From JABAAE01 sp905480545 (GTDB taxonomy: Bacteria > Planctomycetota > Planctomycetia > Pirellulales > Pirellulaceae), in assembly GCA_943788025.1 (NCBI GenBank), contig CALSOR010000016.1, positions 1 through 64,000 on the forward strand: a DNA stretch of 64,000 nt. Reading direction: 5' to 3'. The notes beneath the pieces are model-generated. The model did not search any database, was not told the origin of the DNA, and saw only the letters and a program-made list of their open reading frames with translations. A program made the translations under genes and the position numbers. Each line of letters begins with the position of its first letter. Position 1 is the first letter of the stretch. Below, in pieces: positions 55,333 to 64,000 of this stretch.

Positions 55333-56259
55333 TCAAAGCGGCTTCTTCGTCAACGCTTTCAAATGTGCCAAGGCGTTTTCGCTCGTGATTCCGCTTTCGA
55401 CAAGTAGGCGTGAAAGTGACCCTGTCTCGCCTCGCTCACGAAGTTGTTTGACTTGATTGGTGGCAAATGACGGTAAGCCACCACCGCCTTCTAGAAGGAA
55501 ATGCATCCACAACCACGATTCCGCATAATCAACTTGTGCCATTTCGTCGGCGTAGATCATCTCTTCCAGTCGCGATAAATCTGGTTTCCATTGTCCCGTT
55601 TTATAGAGCCTGTTCAGGAGGTCGATATGCGATTGATTTCGGCCGTGAAAACCGATTGGAACTTCGAAGTATTCCGCCAAGCCCTCGTCAAACCAAATCG
55701 GTAAATTGGGTATGACTGAATGCAAGTACCCGTGGGAGACTTCGTGACGAAGGTCTTCTGCGATCCGCTCGCCCCAGTAGGCATAAACCTGTAGCGTGGT
55801 GTCGCTCTTCAGGAAAAACGCACGACGGCTAGGAAATGTTGGATGATGGACCGCCATGTAGCGGTGGTAACTATCGGCGTTTTCGAAAAGATAGATATTA
55901 ATTGGCTCGTCGGAAGTCGGAAGATCCAACTTGTATGCAATCGTTTGTCGCAAATTCGTGAGTTCGTCAAGAAGTCGATGTTTTCTCGGAATTGAAAAAT
56001 CGGTGTGGACGATCAACTGGTCTAAAACGATTCTGTCTTTGCCGGGCAGTTCGTCAGTGCGTTTACGAATTGTGCTTGTGCACCCGACCATCCAAATGGT
56101 GGTCGCCAGAAACATCGTCACAAAAAACAATGATATTTTCGTATTCAATTCTTGCTTTTCCGTACGGCGACGAGACAACGAAGCGTAGACGCGATTTTTA
56201 ATTCGTTCATCATCCGAATATGAAAGCATGGAATGGAAATGCCTTGCCCTTGGGGGCAC
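55333..56259 (-). CDS. DUF1570-type metallopeptidase-like lipoprotein
   Basis: The motif RHEVSHGYLHSVIPNLPIWF contains HExxH followed by the Glu of EGLAEYFE, as in gluzincin peptidases of the DUF1570 group. A hydrophobic segment with WMVGC suggests a lipoprotein lipobox, so it is probably membrane-anchored and outside the cytoplasm. Start choice is uncertain: internal Met codons at about residue 11 or 48 would put the signal nearer the N-terminus. Substrate unknown. Confidence 0.78.
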   Translation of the reverse strand: MPPRARHFHSMLSYSDDERIKNRVYASLSRRRTEKQELNTKISLFFVTMFLATTIWMVGCTSTIRKRTDELPGKDRIVLDQLIVHTDFSIPRKHRLLDELTNLRQTIAYKLDLPTSDEPINIYLFENADSYHRYMAVHHPTFPSRRAFFLKSDTTLQVYAYWGERIAEDLRHEVSHGYLHSVIPNLPIWFDEGLAEYFEVPIGFHGRNQSHIDLLNRLYKTGQWKPDLSRLEEMIYADEMAQVDYAESWLWMHFLLEGGGGLPSFATNQVKQLRERGETGSLSRLLVESGITSENALAHLKALTKKPL

Positions 56260-56410
56260 GCTTGCTCAGCGAGCACCACTTTTCATAACATCAGGGGTTT
56301 GGGAATTGAAATCGCTCGTAGTAAAATTTGCTGAGAAAGACTATCAAAAATCATCCAATACAGCCATATTAAAAAAAATCAGCTAGCAATTCTTCTTTTA
56401 GGCAAAACAG

Positions 56411-56947
56411 ATGATCAATCCATTTGATGTCAAGATTCCAGTCGATATATTGCGGACGAGTCAAATCATTTCTGCCGCGTTACCGGTTGGTGCAATGACT
56501 TTTTTGCTGGTCGTTTTGGGGCTGACGGTGGGAAATGGACAGTCGTTGAACCAGAGTCTAGACGCGATGACGCTGGTTTTATTGGGACTAACTATCATGG
56601 TTATGGGGTCCTACCTGTTCGTTCCGGCAAACGTTGCAAAATCAACTGCGTTGCAGCAGTTCTCCAATGTTGAACTTGAGAAGGAAGTCGTAAAAGAGTC
56701 GTCCCAGCAAATCAAACAGTTGGCTTCGATCTATCAGACTTCAATGGTAATTGGCTCTGCATTGATTGAAGGGATTGCGTTTTTCGCAATTGTCGTCGTC
56801 CTGCTGGAACAATCGGTTTGGGCTCTGGTTATCGCCTCCGCAGCGATACTTAAATTGTTTCTCAGGATTCCAACGGAATCGCGGATACAGAATTGGATGG
56901 TCTGGATCATTGAGTACGTGGAATCACAAAAACAAATCAAACGTTGA
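56411..56947 (+). CDS. Four-segment membrane protein, unknown
   Basis: Hydrophobic stretches at about 15-40, 55-75, 115-140 and 140-155 (GAMTFLLVVLGLTVGNGQ, VLLGLTIMVMGSYLFVP, ALIEGIAFFAIVVVLLEQS) indicate an integral membrane protein. No family was recognised with confidence. It converges on the TauD-like gene nine bases away. Confidence 0.65.
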   Translation: MINPFDVKIPVDILRTSQIISAALPVGAMTFLLVVLGLTVGNGQSLNQSLDAMTLVLLGLTIMVMGSYLFVPANVAKSTALQQFSNVELEKEVVKESSQQIKQLASIYQTSMVIGSALIEGIAFFAIVVVLLEQSVWALVIASAAILKLFLRIPTESRIQNWMVWIIEYVESQKQIKR

Positions 56948-56956
56948 GATTTGTGA

Positions 56957-57913
56957 TTAATCATTGATTGCATTCATGCCGCCGCGGACGGCTCCAGCAT
57001 TGGTTGCACCATAGTTGCCACTGAACATCGGGTCGACCGGACGACTGTTGGGAACTGATAACCAGATACGCAGCAAATGACGCCTCATTTGGATATCGTC
57101 AAAGTCCTCGAACTCGGTGCGGCGATGATAGGTCACCCAGTTATTGAGGAAAAGGATATCGCCACGGTTTTGTCGAAACTCAAAGTGCATATTCGGTCGA
57201 GCGGCAACTGCTTCTAGGTAATCGAGAGCTTCTCGCTGCAGTGCAGTCATCTTTGGAACATCATTCGATTGATAGGCTCGTTCGATAAGGACTCTTAAGA
57301 AGTTGGATGCAAAGTTGCCCTTGAAATACGAAAAGATGGGTTGCAGAGTGTATGGCTTTGCATTGGCTGCATCGACATTGTGACGTTGATAGAAAAATGG
57401 TTGGCACAAGACATCGATCAAATCCGGTCGCGTGTCTAATATCTCATTGAATATTGCAGCACTGCTGACGACTTGGTTTTCACCACCCGATTTTGCCTGT
57501 TTTACACATAGGAAGGCGATTACATCACAGCGGTCGGTATGAAACGAGAGCTTCTTTTTTGTGTTTGGGCCCCTTGCTCGCGGATCGTCCTCCGTAAAGC
57601 CTTCATTTCGAACGGAGAAGACTCGCTCGCCTTTCGCGCTTTGCGAAACAGGTGTTCCAATTACCGACCCTATCTTCAAAAAGATTTCACTAATCGCGTT
57701 GTCATTAAATTTTTCGACCGGGAAATTCTTGAGCAAAACCGCACCTCGGCCGACCTCTAATTCATGTTGAACTTGCAACAAAAAGTCTTTAAAGGCTGGA
57801 GAGATTCCTCCATCAGATGTAATCCAATCGCGTCGAAAGACATCATTCCAATGAGGCGACTGCTCGAGTTGAGAGCCTTTCCAAACGCATGGATGGTTGA
57901 TGGGTTCTCGCAA
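56957..57913 (-). CDS. TauD/TfdA-family 2-oxoglutarate dioxygenase
   Basis: Fe(II)/2-oxoglutarate oxygenase. The iron motif HxD appears as LSFHTDRCDVIAFLC near residue 128, and the distal His is in FLNNWVTYHRRTEFEDF. RRHLLRIWLSVPNSRPVD ends the core as in other TauD-like proteins. The length of 318 fits. Family members hydroxylate diverse substrates; none is indicated here. The C-terminal tail is Gly/Ala-rich. Confidence 0.88.
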   Translation of the reverse strand: MREPINHPCVWKGSQLEQSPHWNDVFRRDWITSDGGISPAFKDFLLQVQHELEVGRGAVLLKNFPVEKFNDNAISEIFLKIGSVIGTPVSQSAKGERVFSVRNEGFTEDDPRARGPNTKKKLSFHTDRCDVIAFLCVKQAKSGGENQVVSSAAIFNEILDTRPDLIDVLCQPFFYQRHNVDAANAKPYTLQPIFSYFKGNFASNFLRVLIERAYQSNDVPKMTALQREALDYLEAVAARPNMHFEFRQNRGDILFLNNWVTYHRRTEFEDFDDIQMRRHLLRIWLSVPNSRPVDPMFSGNYGATNAGAVRGGMNAIND

Positions 57914-58131
57914 GTTACCGCCTCGATAAAATGAAGTTTACGTATTTAAAGCAGCAAAAGTTCTGGCCAATCTTATACCCGAGAAGCCTCGGCGTCTTGC
58001 AACATCCATCTTACTCACCCATCATAGACTTTCACTCGAGCAAAGGCTTTCAGAGTACGAATCGGTCGGATTTGTAACATCACAAAGTACCATCGATTTG
58101 AATCACTTTAATTCGCGATTAGAAGACAAGT

Positions 58132-61100
58132 ATGGCTACCAGAAAACGGTTTTTCACTCTTCTTAGTTTGGGATGTTTTATTGGTGCATTTCTTAGCACA
58201 AATAGCTCCAAGGCACATGGGCAATTTGAGTTTCAAAAGGGCGACCATGTCTGTTTCGTTGGAAACGCTCTGGGCGAGCGAATGCAGCACCAGAATTTTT
58301 TCGAAACACTTGTTCATCAATCCTACCCAGCGCAGCAGCTAGTGTTAAGGAATCTCTGTTTTCCTGGGGATGAACCGCTTCAGCGAGAGCGCTCACAGAA
58401 CTTTGGCGACCCGGATGTGCATTTGAACCATAGCAAGGCGAGCGTGATTTTCTTTTTCTTCGGCTTCAATGAGTCGTTTGCTGGCAACCAAGGCATCGCC
58501 AAATTTAAATCTGATCTGAAACGGTTGATTTCTGAGACGAAAAAGAAATCGTATGACGGCAAGTCCGCTCCACGAATGGTATTGGTTTCGCCAATTGCGT
58601 TTGAGAATACGGGTGATAAGAACTTGCCTGATGGTGAAATTCAAAATGGAAATCTTGAAATGTATACGTCGGCCATGAAGGGAATCGCCACGGAAACAGG
58701 GGTGGCGTTTGTCGATCTGTTTCATCCGACCAAAGTGCTTTTCGAAAAGTCGGATGTTCGTATGACACTCAACGGCGCGCACCTGAATGCAGCAGGTTAC
58801 AAAGCGTTGGCCCCTATTTTCCTTCAACAACTCACGGGCAAAAAGGTCGAGCCTGAATTTGACCGATTGATCCGCAAGGAGATTGCTGACAAAAACTTTC
58901 ATTGGTGGCATCGATACCGGTCGGTTAATGGATTTTCGATTTATGGTGCTCGCGGGCTGGCCGGGAAAGATGGTTCGAATACGTACAACAATCGCGATGT
59001 CATGGAGCGTGAACGAGCGATTTTGGATCAAATGACGGCCAATCGTGACGCTCGAATTTGGGCGATTGGTGGCGGAAGAGAAGTCCCGGCGGCGATTGAT
59101 GATTCCAATACGCTCCCATTTTTTGAGCCGACGACTAATGTGGGCGGGGCCAATGATCCAAATCGAAAACGTGGAAAACTAGGATCGCTTGATTACCTTT
59201 CTGCCGATGAGCAGCAGAAGCTTTTTAAGCTACCCGATGGCTACAAAATTTCCGTTGTTGCGACCGAGGAGGAAATTCCGGAGCTTGCCAATCCGGTTGC
59301 GATTAATTTCGATAAGCATGGCCAACTTTGGGTAGCGACGATGCCGTCGTATCCACATTGGAAACCCAAAACCAAAATGGACGATAAAGTCATTATCCTG
59401 AAAGATAAAAACCGTGACGGAAGGATGGACGATTGTGTTGTCTTTGCCGATGGACTTCATCAGCCGACTGGATTCGAGATTGGTTATGGGGGCGCGTTTA
59501 TTGCGCAGCAACCTGATGTATTGTTTTTGAAAGATACCGATGGTGACGAAGTTGCTGACTCACGAGTTCGGAAACTAGTTGGATTTGATACCGCGGATTC
59601 GCATCATGGAATCGCCGCGTTTGAATGGGGACCCGCCGGCGGACTCTATTTCCAAGAGGGTACTTTTAAGTATTCGCAGGTTGAAAGTCCGTATGGCTTG
59701 ACTCGTTTGAGCGAAGCTGGGATTTGGCGTTATGATCCGCGTACCGAAAAATTTGAGGCTCACGTTTCATTTGCGTTCGCCAATCCGTGGGGGCATGTCT
59801 TTGATAAATTTGGACAAAATTTTATCGCCGATGCATCACCAGGTTTTAACTATTGGGCGACTCCTATTTCGGGAAATGTGGTACACCCTGATAAACACAC
59901 CGGTGGTTCGCAGTATCGTCGCCTTAACAAAGCCCGATTGGAGAAACAGGGCGATTACCCGCGATTCCTTGTCAAGCGAACGAGGCCTTCCTCCGGTTGT
60001 GAAATTATCACCAGTTCACATTTTCCACCAGAATTCCAAAACAACTTTTTGGTGAACAACGTGATCGGAGAGAGAAGTGTTTTAAATCACAAGATCAACG
60101 ATGATGGATCAGGTTTCGGTGGTAGTGAGGTCGAACGTCTGGTCTTTTGTGAAGATGGAAATTTTCGACCTGTCGATTTGACGATGGGACCGGACGGAGC
60201 GCTTTATATTTGTGATTGGCACAATGCCCTGATTGGTCATCTGCAACATAACCTTCGTGATCCTAGTCGTGATCATTCGCACGGCCGAATTTGGAAAGTA
60301 ACGTACGAGGGGCGTCCTCTGGTAACACCGCCGCAAATTGCGGGTGCATCGATTCCGGATCTTTTGAATTCGCTGTCGGTCTACGAAGATCGAAATCGCT
60401 ATCGAGTTAAAACGGAATTGGCGGAACGGAAATCTGCAGACGTGATCGCGGGAGTCAGAGCATGGGTTAAAGGGCTTGATAAATCGTTGCCTGATTATGA
60501 GCGGATGTTGCTTGAAGCGTTATGGCAGCACCAATCGCATAATGATGTCGAAGAAGTTCTGTTGCAGCGTCTCTTGGAGTCGTCTGACTTTCGTGTTCGT
60601 GCTGCGGCAACCCGAGCTGCATCATTTTGGCGTGATCAATTGAAGAATCCTCTTGCTTCGATCAGCAAGTCGATAAACGACGAGCATCCTCGCGTGAGGC
60701 TAGAGGCTGTTCGAGCCTGCAGTTTTATCATCTCCGAGGACTCGTTGGAGTTGGCTTTGGATGCCGTGAAATATGACATGGATAAGTGGATGGCTTACAC
60801 CGTGGAGGAAACGGTGCGGACGTTGTCTACTCAATTGTCAAAACAACGGATGATGGCGATGCATTTGAAATCAATGGCCACGGATTCTGATCCGAAGATG
60901 CCCAAAAACGACATGGATGCAATGCATGATCATATGCTGGCGACGCCGGAGCCGGTTGTCTTTCTGAACAAAGAACGAAAAATCATTCGGTTTCAGCTAG
61001 ATCGATTGGCTGATTCTCAGTTGCTTGCGATTAAGCCACAACCAGAAAATCCGAATTACGCAATGGTTTCCATGAGTTTGCTTTCGCGAGAAAGCACGCC

Positions 61101-62772
61101 AGATAAGGCCCGGCAGGCTGCATTGGATTCTTACATGAAGCTAACAGGGGCGAGTCTCGTAAAAACGGTTTTAGACGCGATGGAATTTGCGGAAACAGCT
61201 TCTTCTGGTCAGCTGGCGAAGGCTCGACTTGCAAAACTTCTGGCCAGTCAGCCGGTAGTAGTTTTGAAGCAAGTGGAGGATGAACTGGTTTCGTCGGTCG
61301 ATAAAGATTTGGGTTTAACAGAATTGAGTGGGCTTTATGCGGCCCTGATCTCGATCAAAAATCGCGATGCCGTTGAGAAAAAGATTAATGATAATGCGAA
61401 CAAGAAAATTGCTTTTTTGAAATCGGTTTCGCTTGTTAAAGATGCGAGATTGAGAAGTGAATACCGGGATGCGGTCGTATCCGCGCTTCGGCAGAAACTC
61501 GAGTTCAGAGGCAAGCAACTTAACGAAATTAAACGGACGGCGATCGATACGCTTGCGTCAATTCCATCGAATCAATCAGATTCGTTCGATTTGATTTCGA
61601 GGTTTGTCGCAAGCAAATCATTGAAGAACAGCGCGGTAAAGGCTTTGCTTGGTATTCCGGCTAAATTTCGGAGCTCGGCGGCGTCTCAAAAAACGGCAAT
61701 GGAATTGTTGAAGCAGGCAGAGGCAACAAAGCCAAAGGATCGAACGACAACCGCCTTTCTCGATTCAGCGGAGTTAACCAGCCAGCTCTTGGTGGCATTT
61801 CCGGCGACTGAATCGAAAAAACTACGAACTCGATTGCGGACCGTTGCGGTCCGTGTGGTTCGGATTCATACGGTGGAAGAGGAGATGCGATACGATACTC
61901 CCTACTTTGCCGTCGAAGCAGGGCGTCCCGTTCAAGTCGTATTGATCAACGAAGACTTGATGCCGCATAACCTTGTAATCACCGCTCCAGATTCGATTCG
62001 TGAAGTCGCGGAACTTGCTGGACAACTGGGGCCGACCGACGGTGTAAAAGGAAAGCAATACGTGCCGAAAACGAATTTGGTTTTACAGGCTACATCGATG
62101 GTTCCTGGACGTGCTTCTGAAGCGTTGACATTCACGGCACCGACAGAACCGGGTGAGTATCCGTTTGTTTGTACGTTTCCACGTCATTGGCAGCGTATGA
62201 ACGGGGTGATGGTTGTTGTGAAAGACCTCGATGCTTGGCAGAAAAATCCAACACCACCAAAAGATCCAATCGGCAGTAATCGAAGCTTTGTCAAGAAATG
62301 GACGATTGACGATTTTTCGGCTGAGCTGGAGGAAGATTTCAAAGGGGCTTCTGAGGCAGTGGGAGCCAAACTATTCAACGAAGGCACCTGTGCCCAATGT
62401 CACAAACTTGATGGGGAAGGAGGGGCTGTTGGCCCTGATCTCGCCGAGGTCTTTAAGCGGCAAAAAAATGATCGGGTAGCAGTGCTTCGCGAGATCTTGG
62501 ATCCTTCCTACAAGATTGATCCGAAATACGAAGTCCATTTGATTCAAACGTTTGATGGATTAACTATTTCTGGAATTATTACTTCTCAAGATCAAAATCA
62601 AATTACGATCATCGCCAATCCAGAAAATCCAAAACCAACCACAATTTTACGTGATGACATCGAGGCCATGAAGAAGACGGCATCGTCGCTGATGCCCAAG
62701 GCTCTTTTGGATAACTTTCAGAAAGACGAGATTTTAGAGCTGTTGAATTACATCCAGTCGAAGCAGAAATGA
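58132..62772 (+). CDS. 1546-aa SGNH-PVC propeller-HEAT-cupredoxin-cytochrome c protein
   Basis: Intact frame with a signal peptide (FTLLSLGCFIGAFLSTNSSK). Residues ~35-240 are SGNH-like but the Ser block reads FVGNALGERMQHQN without GDS, and only GAHLNAAGYKA keeps the His region. A PVC-type propeller (YLSADEQQKLFKLPDGYKIS, LKDKNRDGRMDDCVVFADGL) spans ~350-720, with HEAT repeats ~790-1200 (DFRVRAAATRAASFW). A cupredoxin at ~1243-1375 carries copper ligands (MPHNLVI, then CTFPRHWQRMNGVM), and a cytochrome c has CAQCH near 1420. This combines electron-transfer sites in one secreted chain, probably for periplasmic oxidation of a carbohydrate. The substrate is unknown. Confidence 0.85.
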   Translation: MATRKRFFTLLSLGCFIGAFLSTNSSKAHGQFEFQKGDHVCFVGNALGERMQHQNFFETLVHQSYPAQQLVLRNLCFPGDEPLQRERSQNFGDPDVHLNHSKASVIFFFFGFNESFAGNQGIAKFKSDLKRLISETKKKSYDGKSAPRMVLVSPIAFENTGDKNLPDGEIQNGNLEMYTSAMKGIATETGVAFVDLFHPTKVLFEKSDVRMTLNGAHLNAAGYKALAPIFLQQLTGKKVEPEFDRLIRKEIADKNFHWWHRYRSVNGFSIYGARGLAGKDGSNTYNNRDVMERERAILDQMTANRDARIWAIGGGREVPAAIDDSNTLPFFEPTTNVGGANDPNRKRGKLGSLDYLSADEQQKLFKLPDGYKISVVATEEEIPELANPVAINFDKHGQLWVATMPSYPHWKPKTKMDDKVIILKDKNRDGRMDDCVVFADGLHQPTGFEIGYGGAFIAQQPDVLFLKDTDGDEVADSRVRKLVGFDTADSHHGIAAFEWGPAGGLYFQEGTFKYSQVESPYGLTRLSEAGIWRYDPRTEKFEAHVSFAFANPWGHVFDKFGQNFIADASPGFNYWATPISGNVVHPDKHTGGSQYRRLNKARLEKQGDYPRFLVKRTRPSSGCEIITSSHFPPEFQNNFLVNNVIGERSVLNHKINDDGSGFGGSEVERLVFCEDGNFRPVDLTMGPDGALYICDWHNALIGHLQHNLRDPSRDHSHGRIWKVTYEGRPLVTPPQIAGASIPDLLNSLSVYEDRNRYRVKTELAERKSADVIAGVRAWVKGLDKSLPDYERMLLEALWQHQSHNDVEEVLLQRLLESSDFRVRAAATRAASFWRDQLKNPLASISKSINDEHPRVRLEAVRACSFIISEDSLELALDAVKYDMDKWMAYTVEETVRTLSTQLSKQRMMAMHLKSMATDSDPKMPKNDMDAMHDHMLATPEPVVFLNKERKIIRFQLDRLADSQLLAIKPQPENPNYAMVSMSLLSRESTPDKARQAALDSYMKLTGASLVKTVLDAMEFAETASSGQLAKARLAKLLASQPVVVLKQVEDELVSSVDKDLGLTELSGLYAALISIKNRDAVEKKINDNANKKIAFLKSVSLVKDARLRSEYRDAVVSALRQKLEFRGKQLNEIKRTAIDTLASIPSNQSDSFDLISRFVASKSLKNSAVKALLGIPAKFRSSAASQKTAMELLKQAEATKPKDRTTTAFLDSAELTSQLLVAFPATESKKLRTRLRTVAVRVVRIHTVEEEMRYDTPYFAVEAGRPVQVVLINEDLMPHNLVITAPDSIREVAELAGQLGPTDGVKGKQYVPKTNLVLQATSMVPGRASEALTFTAPTEPGEYPFVCTFPRHWQRMNGVMVVVKDLDAWQKNPTPPKDPIGSNRSFVKKWTIDDFSAELEEDFKGASEAVGAKLFNEGTCAQCHKLDGEGGAVGPDLAEVFKRQKNDRVAVLREILDPSYKIDPKYEVHLIQTFDGLTISGIITSQDQNQITIIANPENPKPTTILRDDIEAMKKTASSLMPKALLDNFQKDEILELLNYIQSKQK

Positions 62773-62797
62773 TATGCGGGCTGCTGGTGGCATATCC

Positions 62798-62820
62798 CGC
62801 ACGGTTTGTAATTCCGTGCG
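62798..62820 (+). terminator. Hairpin downstream of the 1546-aa protein gene
   Basis: cgcacgg (62798-62804) pairs with ccgtgcg (62814-62820) around a nine-base loop, about 25 bases after the stop. No T-run follows, so it is only a possible terminator. It sits in the 190-base gap before the convergent TerB-like gene. Confidence 0.35.
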
Positions 62821-62961
62821 CAGCGTCTTTAGTTCGTCCGGGCTATCGGTTATTTCGTACCTTAAGTTGGCGACGGATTCATTTTAGAACCATCGAAAAA
62901 ACGGCAAAAAACGGAAGGATGGATTCTGCGCGTCGGTCTAAAACAACCGGGCGATTGGTTT

Positions 62962-63306
62962 TTACGGCTCTAAAACTGATTGTAAAATTTCGTCGAATTC
63001 AAGGGCCGTAAAGTCCATCGCTGCCGATGCAGTTGCGCAGAGCCGTTTCTCAACCTCGGCAAGATTGCCATCTACGGCCATCAGTCGGATCATTTCTTTG
63101 ATCAATTCGACCCTGTCTTCTTCCGATTCGGGCACCACAATTTCTGCTTCACCTGTTGATGCACCGACCAATGCTGTTTCAACATCGTCAGGAGAAATGT
63201 TCCACGCTTCGGCTTTCATTGCCAGAAACGTGACTTCCTCTTCTGTGAATTGACCATCCGCAGATGCAAGCAACACAAGGTTATTAAACAATTCAACTTT
63301 TGGCAC
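62962..63306 (-). CDS. TerB-like tellurite-resistance-family protein
   Basis: A helical 114-residue protein (LVLLASADGQFTEEEVTFLA, then DRVELIKEMIRLMAVDGNLA) with the repeated DG acidic motif of TerB-like proteins. The start is GTG at 63306. The frame is open further upstream, to a TAG near 63435, but has no start codon there. Tellurite resistance is the family label, not evidence of function; other ter genes are not nearby. Confidence 0.78.
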   Translation of the reverse strand: MPKVELFNNLVLLASADGQFTEEEVTFLAMKAEAWNISPDDVETALVGASTGEAEIVVPESEEDRVELIKEMIRLMAVDGNLAEVEKRLCATASAAMDFTALEFDEILQSVLEP

Positions 63307-63382
63307 AGAATCGATCTCGATAATAGGGGAGGAACCACATGAGTTTACATCTGAATTGGCTGCGTTGCAAAGCGGATCGCCG

Positions 63383-63395
63383 CGGCACAGTGCCG
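63383..63395. repeat. 13-bp inverted repeat within a short intergenic element
   Basis: cggcac / gtgccg flank a single A at 63389, inside the 130-base gap before the TerB-like gene. The surrounding text (gcaaagcggatcgccgcggc and gtgccgggaacc) looks like an intergenic element that may recur in relatives; no second copy is visible here. Confidence 0.4.
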
Positions 63396-63435
63396 GGAAC
63401 CTGTTTGAACCTAAAAAAGTGAAACTCTTTCGCTT

Positions 63436-64000
63436 CTATGCTTTGCGAATGAAACTCGCCGCATAACTACGAACTTGGTGCCCGTTGAGAACATGAACGT
63501 AGCGGAGTTGAGCAATGGTTTCCGAACTGAATTGCCCCATCGGCAAGTGAACGAGGGTTTTCCCAAAACGTTTCGCGAGTCGCCGCCATCCAGGCCCGGG
63601 AGGGATCGCCGATAACAACGCAATCGTCTTGCTTTTCGCGTGCAGACATCCGGCAGCAAGGATTCGTTCTTCTAGTGTTTCCGTAAAATCCAACCTCGGA
63701 TCCGTCCAGATATCTGGGATCTGACGTGGAGGAAAAAGAAATAACGCACCGCCGTAGCTTGCTAAACAAATTCCGGGACCGACCGGATTGTCTCCGAAAT
63801 TCGTTGCATAGAAGGCCAGGGTGGATTCGTTCTCATGCTCTGCATACCAAGTTGTCCTCCAAGGGTAGTCGCGTGGGTCTGCAGGGCTATCGAACAACAT
63901 TACCGCACAATCCAGATTACCCCGATTCGGCGGAAGGACTTTGACATAAATTTCGCCTTCGTACCAATGGCGAAGCGTATCGCGAATGTCGATTCCGTCT
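63436..64000 (-). CDS. Conserved hypothetical protein, N-terminus beyond window
   Basis: The coding frame runs through the window edge: upstream of ATG 63900 it reads TLRHWYEGEIYVKVLPPNRG in the same frame, so the start lies beyond 64000. Visible sequence includes YPWRTTWYAEHENESTLAFY, then ICLASYGGALFLFPPRQ and LPMGQFSSETIAQLRYVHVL. I do not recognise a domain. No signal peptide or membrane span is seen in the part present. It ends at TAG 63436-63438. Confidence 0.65.
   Translation of the reverse strand, partial: DGIDIRDTLRHWYEGEIYVKVLPPNRGNLDCAVMLFDSPADPRDYPWRTTWYAEHENESTLAFYATNFGDNPVGPGICLASYGGALFLFPPRQIPDIWTDPRLDFTETLEERILAAGCLHAKSKTIALLSAIPPGPGWRRLAKRFGKTLVHLPMGQFSSETIAQLRYVHVLNGHQVRSYAASFIRKA

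Noticed and set aside
1..64000. CRISPR arrays, tRNA, rRNA, integrases or transposases
   Set aside because: I looked for regularly spaced repeats longer than 20 bases, cloverleaf-like sequences and DDE or tyrosine-recombinase motifs and saw none; a dedicated search program was not available.

Overview
The window looks like a chromosome segment from a planctomycete, probably Pirellulales-like with moderate GC. That placement is inferred from gene content: sulfatases, PVC-type propeller/HEAT/cytochrome c proteins, a ThuA fusion, PmoA-like (DUF6807) and DUF1570 proteins, an ECF sigma remnant of planctomycete type, J-like WLG proteins, and a phoH-pgpH-ybeY-hlyC-recO-lptE-truB block. No rRNA, tRNA, CRISPR array, integrase or insertion sequence was recognised.

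Layout. 0-3.2 kb: a short and a long NfeD membrane protein (minus strand). 3.5-7.5 kb: two envelope-type hypotheticals and a DsbD-N/VCBS-repeat protein whose frame is interrupted by UGA. 8-9.5 kb: decayed sigma-factor and zinc-finger-like genes. 9.5-12.2 kb: a YdeI-like protein and a sulfatase. 12.3-21.2 kb: a co-directional housekeeping block (PhoH, PgpH, YbeY, CBS protein, RecO, TPR lipoprotein, LptE, TruB). 21.5-24.5 kb: a transglutaminase-like envelope protein broken at a G8 run. 24.8-31.1 kb (minus): small membrane protein, AroK, AroDE, MutL and an NtrC-type regulator. 31-36.8 kb: PmoA-like protein, LpxL-like acyltransferase, condensation-fold protein, CapB-like ATPase and its small membrane partner. 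37.1-37.7 kb: an AhpD-like protein with UGA in its active site. 37.8-40.2 kb: DUF4105 protein and LplT-like transporter. 40.6-50.7 kb: a carbohydrate locus (ThuA/PVC dehydrogenase fusion, Gfo/Idh oxidoreductase, XylR-type regulator, sulfatase, PQQ-propeller protein). 50.8-64 kb: ArfB, UVR-motif protein, Sel1 lipoprotein, kynureninase-like enzyme, DUF1570 lipoprotein, TauD-like oxygenase, a 1546-aa redox protein, TerB-like protein and a gene cut by the window end.

The main result is evidence that this organism reads UGA as selenocysteine. At 37379-37381 a UGA replaces the second cysteine of the CxxC-xxx-H active site of an AhpD-like protein, and the frame stays open on both sides. At 6534-6536 a UGA sits directly before a cysteine in a secreted DsbD-N/FG-GAP protein. 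Each UGA is followed, 19 or 25 bases later, by a small hairpin with GU in an AGUU-type loop, as expected of a bacterial SECIS. No Sec machinery genes lie in the window.

Several genes carry single-base frame breaks, three of them at 8-base homopolymers. These could be sequencing errors, true decay or slippage; the sequence alone cannot separate them. The sigma-factor region, which also has nonsense codons at non-cysteine positions, is the best case for real decay. Short tandem duplications of 10-30 bp are frequent between genes.
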